From the NCBI RefSeq assembly GCF_001440415.1, contig NZ_LLYA01000153.1:1-64000 (forward strand): DNA of 64,000 nucleotides, written 5' to 3'. The DNA comes from Bradyrhizobium retamae. GTDB taxonomy: Bacteria > Pseudomonadota > Alphaproteobacteria > Rhizobiales > Xanthobacteraceae. The stretch's first letter is position 1. Each line of letters begins with the position of its first letter. The notes beneath the pieces are model-generated. The model was given only the letters and a program-made list of their open reading frames with translations. It ran no database searches and was not told the origin of the DNA. The position numbers and the translations under genes are program-made. Shown piece after piece: positions 17,132 to 26,450 of this stretch.

Positions 17132-19398
17132 CAGCTTGCCGCCCTCTGTTCACCCAGTTCCTGGAAGAACTGATGCACGTCGGCCCCCTCGCTGTAAATC
17201 GGCGACAACGCCTCGGGCGCGAAATCGTCGACCTCGATCACCTTGGCAACGGCTTCATGTGCAGCCTGCAGCTTCTCGCCCTGGGCCTGAGTGATGACAC
17301 CCTTCTTCACCGCCTCTTTCCAGTCATGCAGCCGCGCGGCGCGCATCTGCTTTGCGACGTCGTCCGCAGCCGTCACCAGCCGGAACGCCTTCTCCAGCCG
17401 CGCGATGCCGCCATCATCATCGACGGCTGACAGACCGGAGGTGAGCCGGTCGCGCGCCGCCGATGGCTCCAGCACCAGCTGCGCGCATTGATGCACGATG
17501 CGGTCGGAGGGGCCGAGCACGCGCGCACCGAACGGCTGGATCAGGAATTTCAGGATCACCGCCACGAACCGGTTCGGCAGGTTGGCCAGAATTTCCGCAA
17601 AGCGGTTCTCGATGGTGCGAAAGCCCGTAGCCATGCACCATTCGAGCGCGGCGAAATCTTCCTTCTGCCGTCCCTCGTCCTGCCAGCGTTTCAGCGCGGC
17701 GGACAGCAAATACAGTTCGGACAGAATGTCGCCGAACCGGGCCGAGAGCATTTCCTTGCGCTTGAGCGCGCCGCCAAGCGTCAACAGCGCCATGTCGGCG
17801 CACAGCGCGAAGCCTGCGGAATAGCGCGAGAGCTGGCGGTAGAACCGCGTCGCCTCGCCGGCATCGGGCGCTGGCGCAAACAGGCCGAAGGTCCAGCTTC
17901 GGCCCCAGGCACGGAACATGGTCTTGAAGCTGTGGCCGACATGACGCCAGAACGCCTTGTCGAAGGCTTCCAAGCCCTTAGGCCGGTCGGCTTCACCCAG
18001 CGCATTCATTTCGTCGAGTAGGAATGGATGAGCGCGGATCGCACCTTGCCCGAACACGATCAGATTTCGCGTGAGGATATTTGCGCCTTCAACGGTGATG
18101 CCGACCGGCACCGCGCGATAGAGGCTGCCCATGTAATTCTGCGGTCCATCGATCACGGCCTTGCCGCCATGGATGTCCATGGCGTCGTCGATCACGATCC
18201 GCATCCGCTCGGTAGCGTGCAGCTTCATGATGCCGGAGATGATGGCGGGATGATGCCCCTGGTTGAGCGCCGCGCAGGTCAGCCGCCGCGCGGCATCGAG
18301 CAGATAGGCGGTGCCGGCGATGCGCGCGAGCGGCTCCTCGATGCCTTCGAACTTGCCGATGGAGATGCCGAACTGCTCGCGGATGCGAGCATAGGCGCCG
18401 GTGGTGCGTGCCGCATACGCCGCCCCCGCGGCGGACAGCGACGGCAGCGAGATGCCGCGGCCGGCGGCGAGCGCCGTCATCAGCATCTTCCAGCCCTGCC
18501 CGAGCCGCTCTTGCCCGCCGATGATGTAGTCCATCGGAATGAACACGTCGCGACCCCAGTTCGGACCGTTCTGGAACATCTGCATCGCCGGCAGATGGCG
18601 GCGGCCAATCTCAACGCCGGGCAGATGGGTCGGGATCAGGGCTACGGTAATACCGAGCTCTTCCTGCTGGCCCACGAGATGATCGGGATCATAGGCCTTG
18701 AACGCGAGGCCGAGCAGCGTCGAGACCGGCCCCAGCGTGATGTATCGCTTGTGCCAGTTCAGCCGCAGGCCGATGACTTCCTTGCCTTCGAAATTGCCCT
18801 TGCAGATGATGCCGGTGTCGACCATCGAGGCCGCGTCCGAGCCGGCTTCAGGGCTGGTCAGGCCGAAGCAAGGAATGTCGGCGCCTTCGGCGAGCCGCGG
18901 CAACCATCTATCCTGCTGCTCCTTGGTACCGAAGCGCATCAACAGCTCGCCCGGGCCGAGCGAATTCGGCACCATCACGGTAACGGCTGCGGTCAGCGAG
19001 CGCGACGATAGCTTTCGCACCACTTCCGAATGCGCATAAGGCGAGAAGCCGAGCCCGCCAAATTCCTTCGGAATGATCATGCCGAAGAATTTGTGGCGTT
19101 TGATGAAGGACCACGCCTCCGGCGGAAGATCGCGCCATTCCCAATTGATCTTCCACTCGTCGAGCATGGCGCAAAGCTCGTCGACAGGGCCGTTGAGAAA
19201 GGCCTTTTCTTCTTCAGTCAGCATCGCCGGTGCGACAGCCAGCAATTTCGACCAGTCGGGATTGCCGGTGAAGAGATCGGCGTCCCACCAGACGTCGCCC
19301 GCCTCCAGCGCCTCCCGCTCGGTGTCGGACATCGCGGGCATAGCGCCGCGCGCGAAAGCGAAGATCGGTTTGCTGATGAAATCGCGGCGGAAGCTCAT
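17131..19398 (-). CDS. fadE: Acyl-CoA dehydrogenase FadE
   Basis: This 755-aa FAD flavoenzyme catalyses the first step of beta-oxidation, acyl-CoA to trans-2-enoyl-CoA. The large size and long C-terminal extension (about residues 480-750) match the FadE/DUF1974 class, not the 380-aa short dehydrogenases. FGLTSPEAGSDAASM (about 175-190) is the typical central motif. It leads the operon fadE-fadI-fadJ-thioesterase, all coupled or nearly so, enough for one full round of beta-oxidation once an acyl-CoA is made. Confidence 0.9.
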   Translation of the reverse strand: MSFRRDFISKPIFAFARGAMPAMSDTEREALEAGDVWWDADLFTGNPDWSKLLAVAPAMLTEEEKAFLNGPVDELCAMLDEWKINWEWRDLPPEAWSFIKRHKFFGMIIPKEFGGLGFSPYAHSEVVRKLSSRSLTAAVTVMVPNSLGPGELLMRFGTKEQQDRWLPRLAEGADIPCFGLTSPEAGSDAASMVDTGIICKGNFEGKEVIGLRLNWHKRYITLGPVSTLLGLAFKAYDPDHLVGQQEELGITVALIPTHLPGVEIGRRHLPAMQMFQNGPNWGRDVFIPMDYIIGGQERLGQGWKMLMTALAAGRGISLPSLSAAGAAYAARTTGAYARIREQFGISIGKFEGIEEPLARIAGTAYLLDAARRLTCAALNQGHHPAIISGIMKLHATERMRIVIDDAMDIHGGKAVIDGPQNYMGSLYRAVPVGITVEGANILTRNLIVFGQGAIRAHPFLLDEMNALGEADRPKGLEAFDKAFWRHVGHSFKTMFRAWGRSWTFGLFAPAPDAGEATRFYRQLSRYSAGFALCADMALLTLGGALKRKEMLSARFGDILSELYLLSAALKRWQDEGRQKEDFAALEWCMATGFRTIENRFAEILANLPNRFVAVILKFLIQPFGARVLGPSDRIVHQCAQLVLEPSAARDRLTSGLSAVDDDGGIARLEKAFRLVTAADDVAKQMRAARLHDWKEAVKKGVITQAQGEKLQAAHEAVAKVIEVDDFAPEALSPIYSEGADVHQFFQELGEQRAAS

Positions 19399-19651
19399 GG
19401 CGACCTCCTCATGATCGGGGCGCGACGTCTCGCCTCACCTATACCAAACATGGGTTCATCCTAGCTGAAAAGCACGAGTTTCGGGGACGCTTCGCGTCGG
19501 GAAATGAAGCGAAACTGAACTTGGAGATAACGGCGGAGGCCCGGGCCCGTTCCCAAAATGCCTGCATTGTCCGGCGTTTAGAAACCAGCAACGTTGCCGG
19601 ACAGATGCCGCTCGGGAGTGCTCGCCGGTCTCTACCGCGGGCACACCGGTG

Positions 19652-19918
19652 TTATGAATCACGCTTGCTGCGGCGTCGCTCATTGGGGACGAACACGGCA
19701 AATACTTCCTTGACGCGAACGGCAGGCGTGACATCGCGGGTAAAACGAAGCTCCGCGGTCGCTTGGGTTTCTGCCACGCGAGGCGCGTAAAGCGCGCTCC
19801 CGTACAGCGATCCATCGAAGCGCAAATTGCTTTCGTCGTCGGTGAGATAAGCGTTCGAAACAAACAGGAATACGAGCAGTGTCGATCCTACGGCGATAAA
19901 ATACTTGAATATTGGCAT
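19652..19918 (-). CDS. Small membrane-anchored conserved protein, 88 aa
   Basis: The protein has one N-terminal hydrophobic helix (residues about 4-20), then a polar region with YAPR and FTRDVTPAVRVKEVF and a basic tail. I know this pattern only as a small conserved protein of Bradyrhizobium; function unknown. The start at 19918 (MPIFKY) fits the helix; longer frames run into non-coding sequence. It is the only credible gene between fadE and the SMP-30-like gene. Confidence 0.7.
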   Translation of the reverse strand: MPIFKYFIAVGSTLLVFLFVSNAYLTDDESNLRFDGSLYGSALYAPRVAETQATAELRFTRDVTPAVRVKEVFAVFVPNERRRSKRDS

Positions 19919-20054
19919 TGGTGGACGAGCCTCCCTTCTTGCGAAGAAGGGTGGACCGTTCGCAATAAACGCCCAGTTTAAGCGTGCCCAACTTTTGCCG
20001 GAGCGGTTGGTTGGCGGTTGCGAATTTATGACGAATTTTAGTGAATCGCCCACT

Positions 20055-20165
20055 CGTCATTCCGGGGCTCGCGAGGCGAGAGCCCCGGAATCCATTCTGC
20101 AACAGTAGCTGCGGCCCGATGGATGCCGGGCCTGCGCCCAAACGGGCGCATCCCGAAATGACGTC
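20055..20165. repeat. Dispersed palindromic repeat (CGTCATTCCGGGG type)
   Basis: ATTCCGGGGCTC (20059-20070) pairs with GAGCCCCGGAAT (20080-20091) to form a long hairpin. The block then runs through CCCGATGGATGCCGGGC to AAATGACGTCG. This is typical of a Bradyrhizobium intergenic repeat family. It lies between two minus-strand genes and may end the SMP-30 transcript. Confidence 0.75.
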
Positions 20166-20183
20166 GTGAGCAAGGCTAGCCGG

Positions 20184-21422
20184 TCAGCCCGGTCCGGCAC
20201 CCTGCGTTGCCGTGTACACGGCGTAGAGCGACTGGCTCGCGGCCATGAACAGGCGGTTGCGCTTGGGGCCGCCGAAGCAGATGTTGCCGCACACTTCGGG
20301 CAAGCGGATGCGGCCGATCAGCTTACCCTCCGGGGACCATACCGTCACGCCGCTGTAGCCAACGGCACGGCCGGCATTGCTGGAACACCAAACATTGCCG
20401 TTGACGTCACAGCGCACGCCGTCCGGTCCGCACTTCACGCCGTCGACCATGAAATCGCTGAACCGTTTGTGGTTGGCCAGCTTGTTGTCGGTGCCGACGT
20501 CGAACACGAACATGTCGCCCTTGCCGCCCGGACCGGTGTCGCCCGGCCCCTTGCCGGTAGAGGCGACATACAGCTTTTTGTAGTCAGGCGAGAAGCAGAG
20601 GCCGTTGGGATCGGGCACCTGTTCCTCGGTCACGACGAGGTCGACACGGCCAGACGGATCGATGCGATAGCAGTTGGTCGGCAATTCGCGCTTGCCCGGC
20701 ACGAAGCCTGCCGGCTGGCCGATCCGTGGATTGAGCTTGCCGGCAGAATTGCTCGGCCCACCCGCGACGTCAGGCTCACCCTCATAGAGCATGCCACCAT
20801 AGGGCGGATCCGTGAACCAGTAGCTGCCGTCCGGATGCGCGACGACATCGTTCGGCGAGTTCAGCTTCTTGCCGTTGTAGGAGTCAGCCAGCACGGTTGC
20901 GGTGCCGTCATGCTCATAGCGCACGACGCGCCGGGTGAGATGCTCGCAGGAAAGCTGTCGTCCCTGGAAATCGAACGAGTTGCCGTTACTGTTGTTGGAC
21001 GGCGTACGGAAGACGCTGACGTGACCGTCATCCTCCGACCATCGCATCTGCCTGTTATTGGGTATGTCGCTCCACAGGAGATAGCGCCCCTGCGCGCTCC
21101 AGGCGGGGCCTTCGGCCCACAACAGACCGGTGTAGAGGCGCTTGATCGCCGTATTGGGCTGGGCGAGATTGTTGAAGGATGGATCGACGGCGATGATGTC
21201 GGGATCCCAGAAATAGGTGGTGGGGGCACCGCGCGGACTGAAATCGCGCGGCGGGCTGGTGACTGTTGACGGGGGCGCCGCAGGACCGGTCTGGGCCAAT
21301 GCGCTGCCGGCCCCCGCGACGGTAGCACCGGCGCATACCGCCAAACCCTGGACAAGCGTTCGTCGTGAAATCCCGACTTCTGGATCATGCTGTTGTGAAT
21401 CGCGCCGCTCCTGGCGTGTCAT
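20184..21422 (-). CDS. Exported SMP-30/gluconolactonase-like protein
   Basis: This 412-aa protein has a twin-arginine leader (SRRTLVQGLAVCAG near residues 19-32), then a six-bladed SMP-30/LRE-type propeller. Characteristic segments are GLLWAEGPAWS, LNSPNDVV and DPNGLCFSPDYKKLYV, whose acidic and Asn residues normally bind a divalent metal. It is probably a periplasmic lactonase acting on a sugar lactone or similar ester; substrate unknown. The start at 21422 was chosen over an upstream frame start because it places the RR motif correctly. Confidence 0.82.
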   Translation of the reverse strand: MTRQERRDSQQHDPEVGISRRTLVQGLAVCAGATVAGAGSALAQTGPAAPPSTVTSPPRDFSPRGAPTTYFWDPDIIAVDPSFNNLAQPNTAIKRLYTGLLWAEGPAWSAQGRYLLWSDIPNNRQMRWSEDDGHVSVFRTPSNNSNGNSFDFQGRQLSCEHLTRRVVRYEHDGTATVLADSYNGKKLNSPNDVVAHPDGSYWFTDPPYGGMLYEGEPDVAGGPSNSAGKLNPRIGQPAGFVPGKRELPTNCYRIDPSGRVDLVVTEEQVPDPNGLCFSPDYKKLYVASTGKGPGDTGPGGKGDMFVFDVGTDNKLANHKRFSDFMVDGVKCGPDGVRCDVNGNVWCSSNAGRAVGYSGVTVWSPEGKLIGRIRLPEVCGNICFGGPKRNRLFMAASQSLYAVYTATQGAGPG

Positions 21423-21601
21423 CGCATCCTCCCAATCTGTTCGCCGGCCGTTGATCCGGCCGGGCAACTTGAGGTTAGTCCGGTCCGTGCCCGGTTGCGA
21501 GAGCTGCTTTTGATTTCAGCCCCGGTTCAAGCTTGCAGCCGAAATGGCATCAACTCGTCCAATGCATGTCTGTCCGGGAGCTCCGCTCTTCATCGCGCAT
21601 G

Positions 21602-21613
21602 GGGCAATTGCCC
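21602..21613. promoter_or_regulatory. Palindrome GGGCAATTGCCC
   Basis: A perfect 12-bp palindrome lies 86 nt before the serine hydrolase gene in a 276-nt divergent intergenic region. It could be an operator, but no regulator adjoins it and chance cannot be excluded. Confidence 0.25.
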
Positions 21614-21698
21614 ACGTGGCGACAAGGTGCGCGACATGCTAGTCACTCGACAGTTGGTCGATCTCCGGTAAATCAGTCGGCTCGCGGGGCAAATCAAA

Positions 21699-23027
21699 AT
21701 GAAGACGCCGACCCGGCAGATACTGCCTTGCACCGCTGGATCTCGCGGCAAACGACTTTTTGCTGTGGGCTTGTCATTTGCTGCGGCCTTGTCGTTGGCA
21801 ATCTGGACGGACATGGCAGCAGCCGACCAAGCGGCCAAAGTCCCCGCGCCGTCGCCGAGCAAGCTCGAACGTATCACCGAATTTTTCAACAATGAAGTTG
21901 CGACGGGGCGGTTGCCGGGCGCCGTCGTATTGATTCAGCAACACGGCAGACCGGTCTATCTGAAATGTTTCGGCGTTCAGGATGTCGAGACCAAGGCTCC
22001 GATGACATCAGATACGATCTTTGCGCTTCATTCGATGACGAAGCCAATCACCAGCGTCGCGGCGATGATGTTGATCGACGCAGGCAAGCTCTCGCCCGCC
22101 GATTCCGCGTCCAAATTCATTCCGGGGTTTGCTGACGCGAAGGTAGTTGTCGGTTCTGACACACTTGACGGCAAGAACGTTCTAACGCTTGTTCCGGCAG
22201 ATCGGCCGGTGACCATTATGGATCTGCTACGCCATACGTCGGGCATCACGTACGATTATATCGGCGGCAAGCTGATCATGAAGGCCTATTCGGAATCAGG
22301 CCTTTTCGACGAGCGTTACACCAACAAGGTGTTTGCCGATCGCATCGCCAGATTGCCCCTGGCACGACAACCCGGCACGCTTTGGCGTTACGGACATTCA
22401 ACCGACGTCCTCGGACGCATCATCGAGATCGTATCCGGGCAGACACTCTATCAGTTCGAGAAGCAGCACATCTTCGATCCGCTTGGCATGACCAGCACGA
22501 AATTCGTGCTGGAAAGTGCCGACGAACGCGCGCGGATGGCGGAGCCGCTGCCAAGCGATACCATACTGAAACTTGCGGAGACTGAACGCCGCGCCCATCC
22601 GGAATGGGAATCCGGCGGCGGCGGGCTGGTCTCAACACTAAACGACTATGCCCGTTTTGCCCAGATGATCCTCAACCGCGGGCAACTCGACGGCAAACGG
22701 TACCTTAGCCCGGCCGCATTCAAGTCGATGACGTCAGACCATATCGGGCCCGGCTCCGGCGTCGCGCGGGATTATTACTACTTTCCCGGAGATGGCTTTG
22801 GCTACGGCTATGGTTTTGCCGTGCGCACCGATCCGGGAAATGCCAAGCCGCCGCCGCCCGGGTCGATTGGCGAACTCAAATGGGACAGCGGCAGCGGCAC
22901 CTATTTCGGTGTCGACCCGAAGCTGGACATGATCTACATCCTGCTGGAGCAGACCCAGAACGAACGTGGACGCATCATACCCGCGTTCAAGAAGCTGGTT
23001 TACGACGCGTTTGCCACGGACGAATGA
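21699..23027 (+). CDS. Exported serine hydrolase, class C beta-lactamase family
   Basis: This 442-aa protein has a signal sequence (hydrophobic stretch residues about 20-42) and the beta-lactamase/esterase fold. The SxxK nucleophile motif is SMTK (about residues 112-115), the tyrosine motif is RYGHS, and a KTG-like strand is less clear. Such enzymes act as esterases, D-aminopeptidases or transesterases more often than as true beta-lactamases. It is likely periplasmic; substrate unknown. It is convergent with the channel gene. Confidence 0.82.
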   Translation: MKTPTRQILPCTAGSRGKRLFAVGLSFAAALSLAIWTDMAAADQAAKVPAPSPSKLERITEFFNNEVATGRLPGAVVLIQQHGRPVYLKCFGVQDVETKAPMTSDTIFALHSMTKPITSVAAMMLIDAGKLSPADSASKFIPGFADAKVVVGSDTLDGKNVLTLVPADRPVTIMDLLRHTSGITYDYIGGKLIMKAYSESGLFDERYTNKVFADRIARLPLARQPGTLWRYGHSTDVLGRIIEIVSGQTLYQFEKQHIFDPLGMTSTKFVLESADERARMAEPLPSDTILKLAETERRAHPEWESGGGGLVSTLNDYARFAQMILNRGQLDGKRYLSPAAFKSMTSDHIGPGSGVARDYYYFPGDGFGYGYGFAVRTDPGNAKPPPPGSIGELKWDSGSGTYFGVDPKLDMIYILLEQTQNERGRIIPAFKKLVYDAFATDE

Positions 23028-23041
23028 CCGGTGGCGTTGCG

Positions 23042-23818
23042 CTACGTCAAACCTTCGTCGGGAATATTCAACACCGTACCGCAGGCCTTGCAGTGAACCG
23101 CATCGCTGTCATGGCGCTGTAATCCGCAGGCGGGACAAGCAAACCGCACCTTGTTGGGCGAGAGCAGCGCGCGGGCAAGGTTGAAAAACAGGGTGACTCC
23201 GAAAATCATGATGACGACCGAGATCATTCGGCCGACAGTCCCGTGCAGGGTGATGTCGCCAAAGCCGGTCGTCGTCAGCGCCGTGACGGTGAAATAGAGC
23301 GCATCCGCATAGTTCGATATCTGAGGGTTACGGAATTTTTGCGTCTCATAGACGATCGCGGTCATCACGAAGATGAAAACCGCCAGATTGGTCACCGCGA
23401 AGATGACTTCCTCGTTGCGCCGGAAGAATGAACTGTCCTGGCGCAGCCTCACCAGCATCTGATAACCGCGCAGCAGCCGCAGCGTTCGCAGGATCCGCAG
23501 AAAACCACCGGCCTCTCCGGCCAGCGGCGCCAGGAACGAAATGATCGCTATGACATCCGTCCATGTCGAGAAGCGTGTGAACTCCAGCATTCGATGCCGG
23601 CTGACGAGCAGCCGCGCGGAAAAATCCGCCAGGATCACGATGCCAAACAGGACATCAAGTACTTCAGTGATATCGTTGGGGAGGAAAAACGACGTCGCGA
23701 CGATGAACAGGACGGTTACGATATCGAACGTTAGTAGTGCGTAGCGAAAACGGACACCTTCCGGCGTTGCACCCTCGTAAAGCTGTCGGACATTGTTCTG
23801 GATTGAGGCAAATGACAT
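23042..23818 (-). CDS. Voltage-gated K+ channel subunit with C-terminal zinc ribbon
   Basis: This 258-aa channel-like protein has six predicted helices. Helix S4 carries regularly spaced arginines (RILRTLRLLRGYQMLVRLR, about residues 108-126). The selectivity filter TTTGFGDI (about 188-195) replaces the common TVGYGD. After the last helix a zinc ribbon follows, with CPAC and CKAC (about 230-248). It probably conducts K+ across the inner membrane. The ribbon could bind zinc or mediate assembly, and its role is unknown. Confidence 0.82.
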   Translation of the reverse strand: MSFASIQNNVRQLYEGATPEGVRFRYALLTFDIVTVLFIVATSFFLPNDITEVLDVLFGIVILADFSARLLVSRHRMLEFTRFSTWTDVIAIISFLAPLAGEAGGFLRILRTLRLLRGYQMLVRLRQDSSFFRRNEEVIFAVTNLAVFIFVMTAIVYETQKFRNPQISNYADALYFTVTALTTTGFGDITLHGTVGRMISVVIMIFGVTLFFNLARALLSPNKVRFACPACGLQRHDSDAVHCKACGTVLNIPDEGLT

Positions 23819-23906
23819 GGCGCATATTCACCGCTCACATGCGTCATTGCAAATGATGTTGGTGGCGACCATGATAATTGCGTGCCAGCCCTCCTCCCAC
23901 CAGACG

Positions 23907-24899
23907 TCACTTCCTGTTGGCCACCTCGCGCTCGATGAACGCGACCTCGGTGCCCTTCTTCAGGAGCTTTGCCAGTTTGTCGGCGTCCCAATTGGTGAGA
24001 CGCACGCAGCCGTGAGATTCCGCCTTGCTTACCTTCGACGGATTGGCCGTGCCGTGAATGCCGTAGCCTTCCGCGGAAAGTCCGATCCACTGCGTTCCGA
24101 CGGGGTTGTTCGGCCCGGGCTTGATCGTGAAGGCGCGCCTGGATCTGACTTCCTTGAACTTATAATCCGGGTTGTAGCGGTAGTGCGGGCGGGCATCGAT
24201 CGAGGTCACCTTAAGTACGCCGCTCGGGGTCGGCTTTTCTTCGCTTCCGACGGTCGCGGGAAAGAAGGCGATCAGATCGGAATTCGCGAATGCCTTGACG
24301 GTCTGGGAGCTCTTATCGACCTCGACACGGGTTGCAGTTGGTTTCGTCTCGTTCGCCATCACATTGATTACCGAGATCGCCTGGTCGGCCTTGTCGAATT
24401 TCTTGCCGGGGTTGAGGGCCGCGAGCAGCGCCTCGCTCATGTGAAATTTCTCGGCGATGGCCTCGCGCGGGCTGGTGTAATCGAGCGCCTTCAGCCGTTT
24501 CATGTCTTCCATCCTGGCGGGCAGCTTCTTCAGGAACGGCCCCTTCACGTCTGCCGCTGCGATCTGGTAGTCGACGACGATGGCATCCGCGCTGGTCGCG
24601 ATCAAAGCGCTCCAGACCTCCGGGGTCAGCGGCTGCTTGTTGACGATGAGGCCTTTGGCTTCGGCGAACGCCCGCAAGGCTTTCTGAGCGTTCTCGCCGA
24701 GCTTGCCGTCGATCTCGCCCGGCGAGAAATTAGCGCGGTCGAGCAGCACCTGGGCCTTGACGACAATGGGATCGATCTTGTCGTTGGCCGGCGGCTTGCC
24801 TCTGAACTCCGCGTTGTTGATGGCTGCCGCATCGGGGCCTGCGAGGGCCGGGTGGACAAGACAGGCGAGCACGGTCAGCCCGGCAAACAAGCGGATCAT
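23907..24899 (-). CDS. L,D-transpeptidase (YkuD domain)
   Basis: This 330-aa exported enzyme has a signal peptide (residues about 1-20), a peptidoglycan-binding helical domain (about 45-90), a linker, and a YkuD catalytic domain. The motif is H in YGIHGTANPS and the nucleophile in SHGCVRLTN (near residue 300). It likely makes 3-3 peptidoglycan crosslinks or attaches proteins to the wall. The start at 24899 (MIRLFAG) puts the signal peptide at the N-terminus. Confidence 0.9.
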   Translation of the reverse strand: MIRLFAGLTVLACLVHPALAGPDAAAINNAEFRGKPPANDKIDPIVVKAQVLLDRANFSPGEIDGKLGENAQKALRAFAEAKGLIVNKQPLTPEVWSALIATSADAIVVDYQIAAADVKGPFLKKLPARMEDMKRLKALDYTSPREAIAEKFHMSEALLAALNPGKKFDKADQAISVINVMANETKPTATRVEVDKSSQTVKAFANSDLIAFFPATVGSEEKPTPSGVLKVTSIDARPHYRYNPDYKFKEVRSRRAFTIKPGPNNPVGTQWIGLSAEGYGIHGTANPSKVSKAESHGCVRLTNWDADKLAKLLKKGTEVAFIEREVANRK

Positions 24900-25008
24900 C
24901 GGCAATCTCCGAAATACAGACGATAAGCATTTCGGCGCGTCGGAGTTCCGTGTTGCCGTGGGGCCGCGCATGCGCGCGACCCATTGGCTCTATCCGGACT
25001 ACATTCGC

Positions 25009-25641
25009 TTAATCCGGCCGGATCATCTCGAACATGTTTTCCGGCTTGATCTCGAAATAGTCGCCGCGGCGGCCGGCGCGGACGATGGGATGGGCGAGGC
25101 CGGTCTGGTAGACGCCATCCTTGATGAAGGCCTTGTCGATGTGGACGGCGACGACTTCGCCCAGCGTCAGCCAGGCCTGCGCCTTTTTTCCGTCCTTGCC
25201 CTGCAACTGGATGATCTGCGTCAGCTTGCATTCGAAGGCAACGGGGCTTTCCGCCACCCGGGGCACGTTGACGAGCTTGCAGGACGCGGCCGTAAGGCCT
25301 GCGAGCTTGAACTCATCGACATCAGGGGCAACGTGGGCCGCCGTCGCGTTCATCTGCTTCGCCAGATCCATCGTGGCGAGATTCCAGACGAACTCGCCGG
25401 TCTCCTGGATATTGCCCGCGCTGTCTTTCCAGTTGGTGGAGGAAAAGCCGATAATCGGCGGGTGATAGCAGAAGGCGTTGAAGAAGCTGTAAGGCGCCAG
25501 ATTGACGTGGCCCTTGCCATCGCGCGAGGAAATCCACCCGATCGGGCGCGGCGCAATGATGGCGTTGAAGGGGTCGTGCTTGAGGCCGTGTCCGTTCTTC
25601 GGCTCGTAGAAATGCAGGTCTTTTGGGCTCTTGGCGTCCAT
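25009..25641 (-). CDS. Flavin reductase family protein
   Basis: This 210-aa FMN-binding split-barrel protein has IAPRPIGWISSRD (about residues 28-40) and NLAPYSFFNAFCYHPPI (about 47-63), typical of the flavin_reduct family. It may reduce flavin for a monooxygenase or act as an FMN-dependent oxidoreductase. No partner monooxygenase sits next to it. It is preceded by a dispersed repeat. Confidence 0.8.
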   Translation of the reverse strand: MDAKSPKDLHFYEPKNGHGLKHDPFNAIIAPRPIGWISSRDGKGHVNLAPYSFFNAFCYHPPIIGFSSTNWKDSAGNIQETGEFVWNLATMDLAKQMNATAAHVAPDVDEFKLAGLTAASCKLVNVPRVAESPVAFECKLTQIIQLQGKDGKKAQAWLTLGEVVAVHIDKAFIKDGVYQTGLAHPIVRAGRRGDYFEIKPENMFEMIRPD

Positions 25642-25644
25642 TCC

Positions 25645-25800
25645 GGCTCGTCCTTCTTCGTCATTGCCTGCGACAAACGCGAAGCGTTTGCGCTAGGGAG
25701 CGCTTGCGACGAAGCAATCCATTTCACGGCACGCGGCGCGATGGATTGCTTCCGCCTTCGCTAAAGCTACGGCGGACAAGTCGCATCGCTCGCAACGACG
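25645..25800. repeat. Dispersed palindromic repeat (GAAGCAATCCAT type), copy 1
   Basis: GAAGCAATCCAT (25711-25722) is inverted at 25741-25752 as ATGGATTGCTTC. The outer ends resemble GTCATTGC and GCAACGAC. A related copy lies at 29653-29735. Confidence 0.75.
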
Positions 25801-25822
25801 GTGGAGTCAAGTGGCGAAGAGC

Positions 25823-26431
25823 TCAATTCGCCTTGGCGCGCGGCGAGAGGCCGGCAAGGACGAAATCGATCATTTCGTCGATCGTCGGGCCGGGCTTGGT
25901 GGCGCATTGCGCGATCATCTGCGGGTGGAAGAACCGCATCATCGCGGTGCAGGCGCAAAGCGAGGCCAGCTGCAAATCGGCAACCTCGAACTCGCCGGAG
26001 GCGGCGCCCTGCCCGATCACCTGGCCGATGGTCCGGGCAATCATCTCCATGTGAGCGACGCAGACGCCCCAGTCCTCCTGCATCGCGATCTCGACCATCT
26101 CATGCAGCTTGGAATCGCCGACATAGCGCTCGGTGTTCATGCGATTGATGGTCTTCATCATGTCGCGCAGACGGACTGCCGCGGGTCCGGGCATCGACGC
26201 GATCCGTTGCGCCTCGACCTCGACCTCGCTCATCAGGGTCCGCGCCACGCCCTCGTGAATCGCCTTCTTTGAATCGAAAAAGCGATAGACGTTGGCGGGG
26301 CTCATCCGCAATTCCTTGGCGATGTCGGCGACCGTCGTCTTCTGGTAGCCAATCTGCCTGAACAGACGCTCCGCCACCACGAGGATCTTCTCGCGGGTGT
26401 CAGTCTCGATGTGTTCCGAAATCAGCGTCAT
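25823..26431 (-). CDS. TetR family repressor of the RND pump
   Basis: This 202-aa TetR-type regulator has an N-terminal helix-turn-helix (TTVADIAKELRMSPANVYRFF, about residues 32-52) and an alpha-helical ligand domain. It starts 19 nt after the pump gene stop, so it is the last gene of the efflux operon and probably controls its own transcription. The perfect palindrome upstream of the first operon gene is its likely operator. The ATG at 26431 is used; the frame opens at a TTG 12 nt upstream. Confidence 0.85.
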   Translation of the reverse strand: MTLISEHIETDTREKILVVAERLFRQIGYQKTTVADIAKELRMSPANVYRFFDSKKAIHEGVARTLMSEVEVEAQRIASMPGPAAVRLRDMMKTINRMNTERYVGDSKLHEMVEIAMQEDWGVCVAHMEMIARTIGQVIGQGAASGEFEVADLQLASLCACTAMMRFFHPQMIAQCATKPGPTIDEMIDFVLAGLSPRAKAN

Positions 26432-26450
26432 GTCAGCTCTCAATGTTCAA

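Noticed and set aside
15947..17173. Plus-strand open frame of 408 codons opposite the thiolase gene
   Set aside because: Antisense shadow; the opposite strand has all thiolase catalytic motifs.
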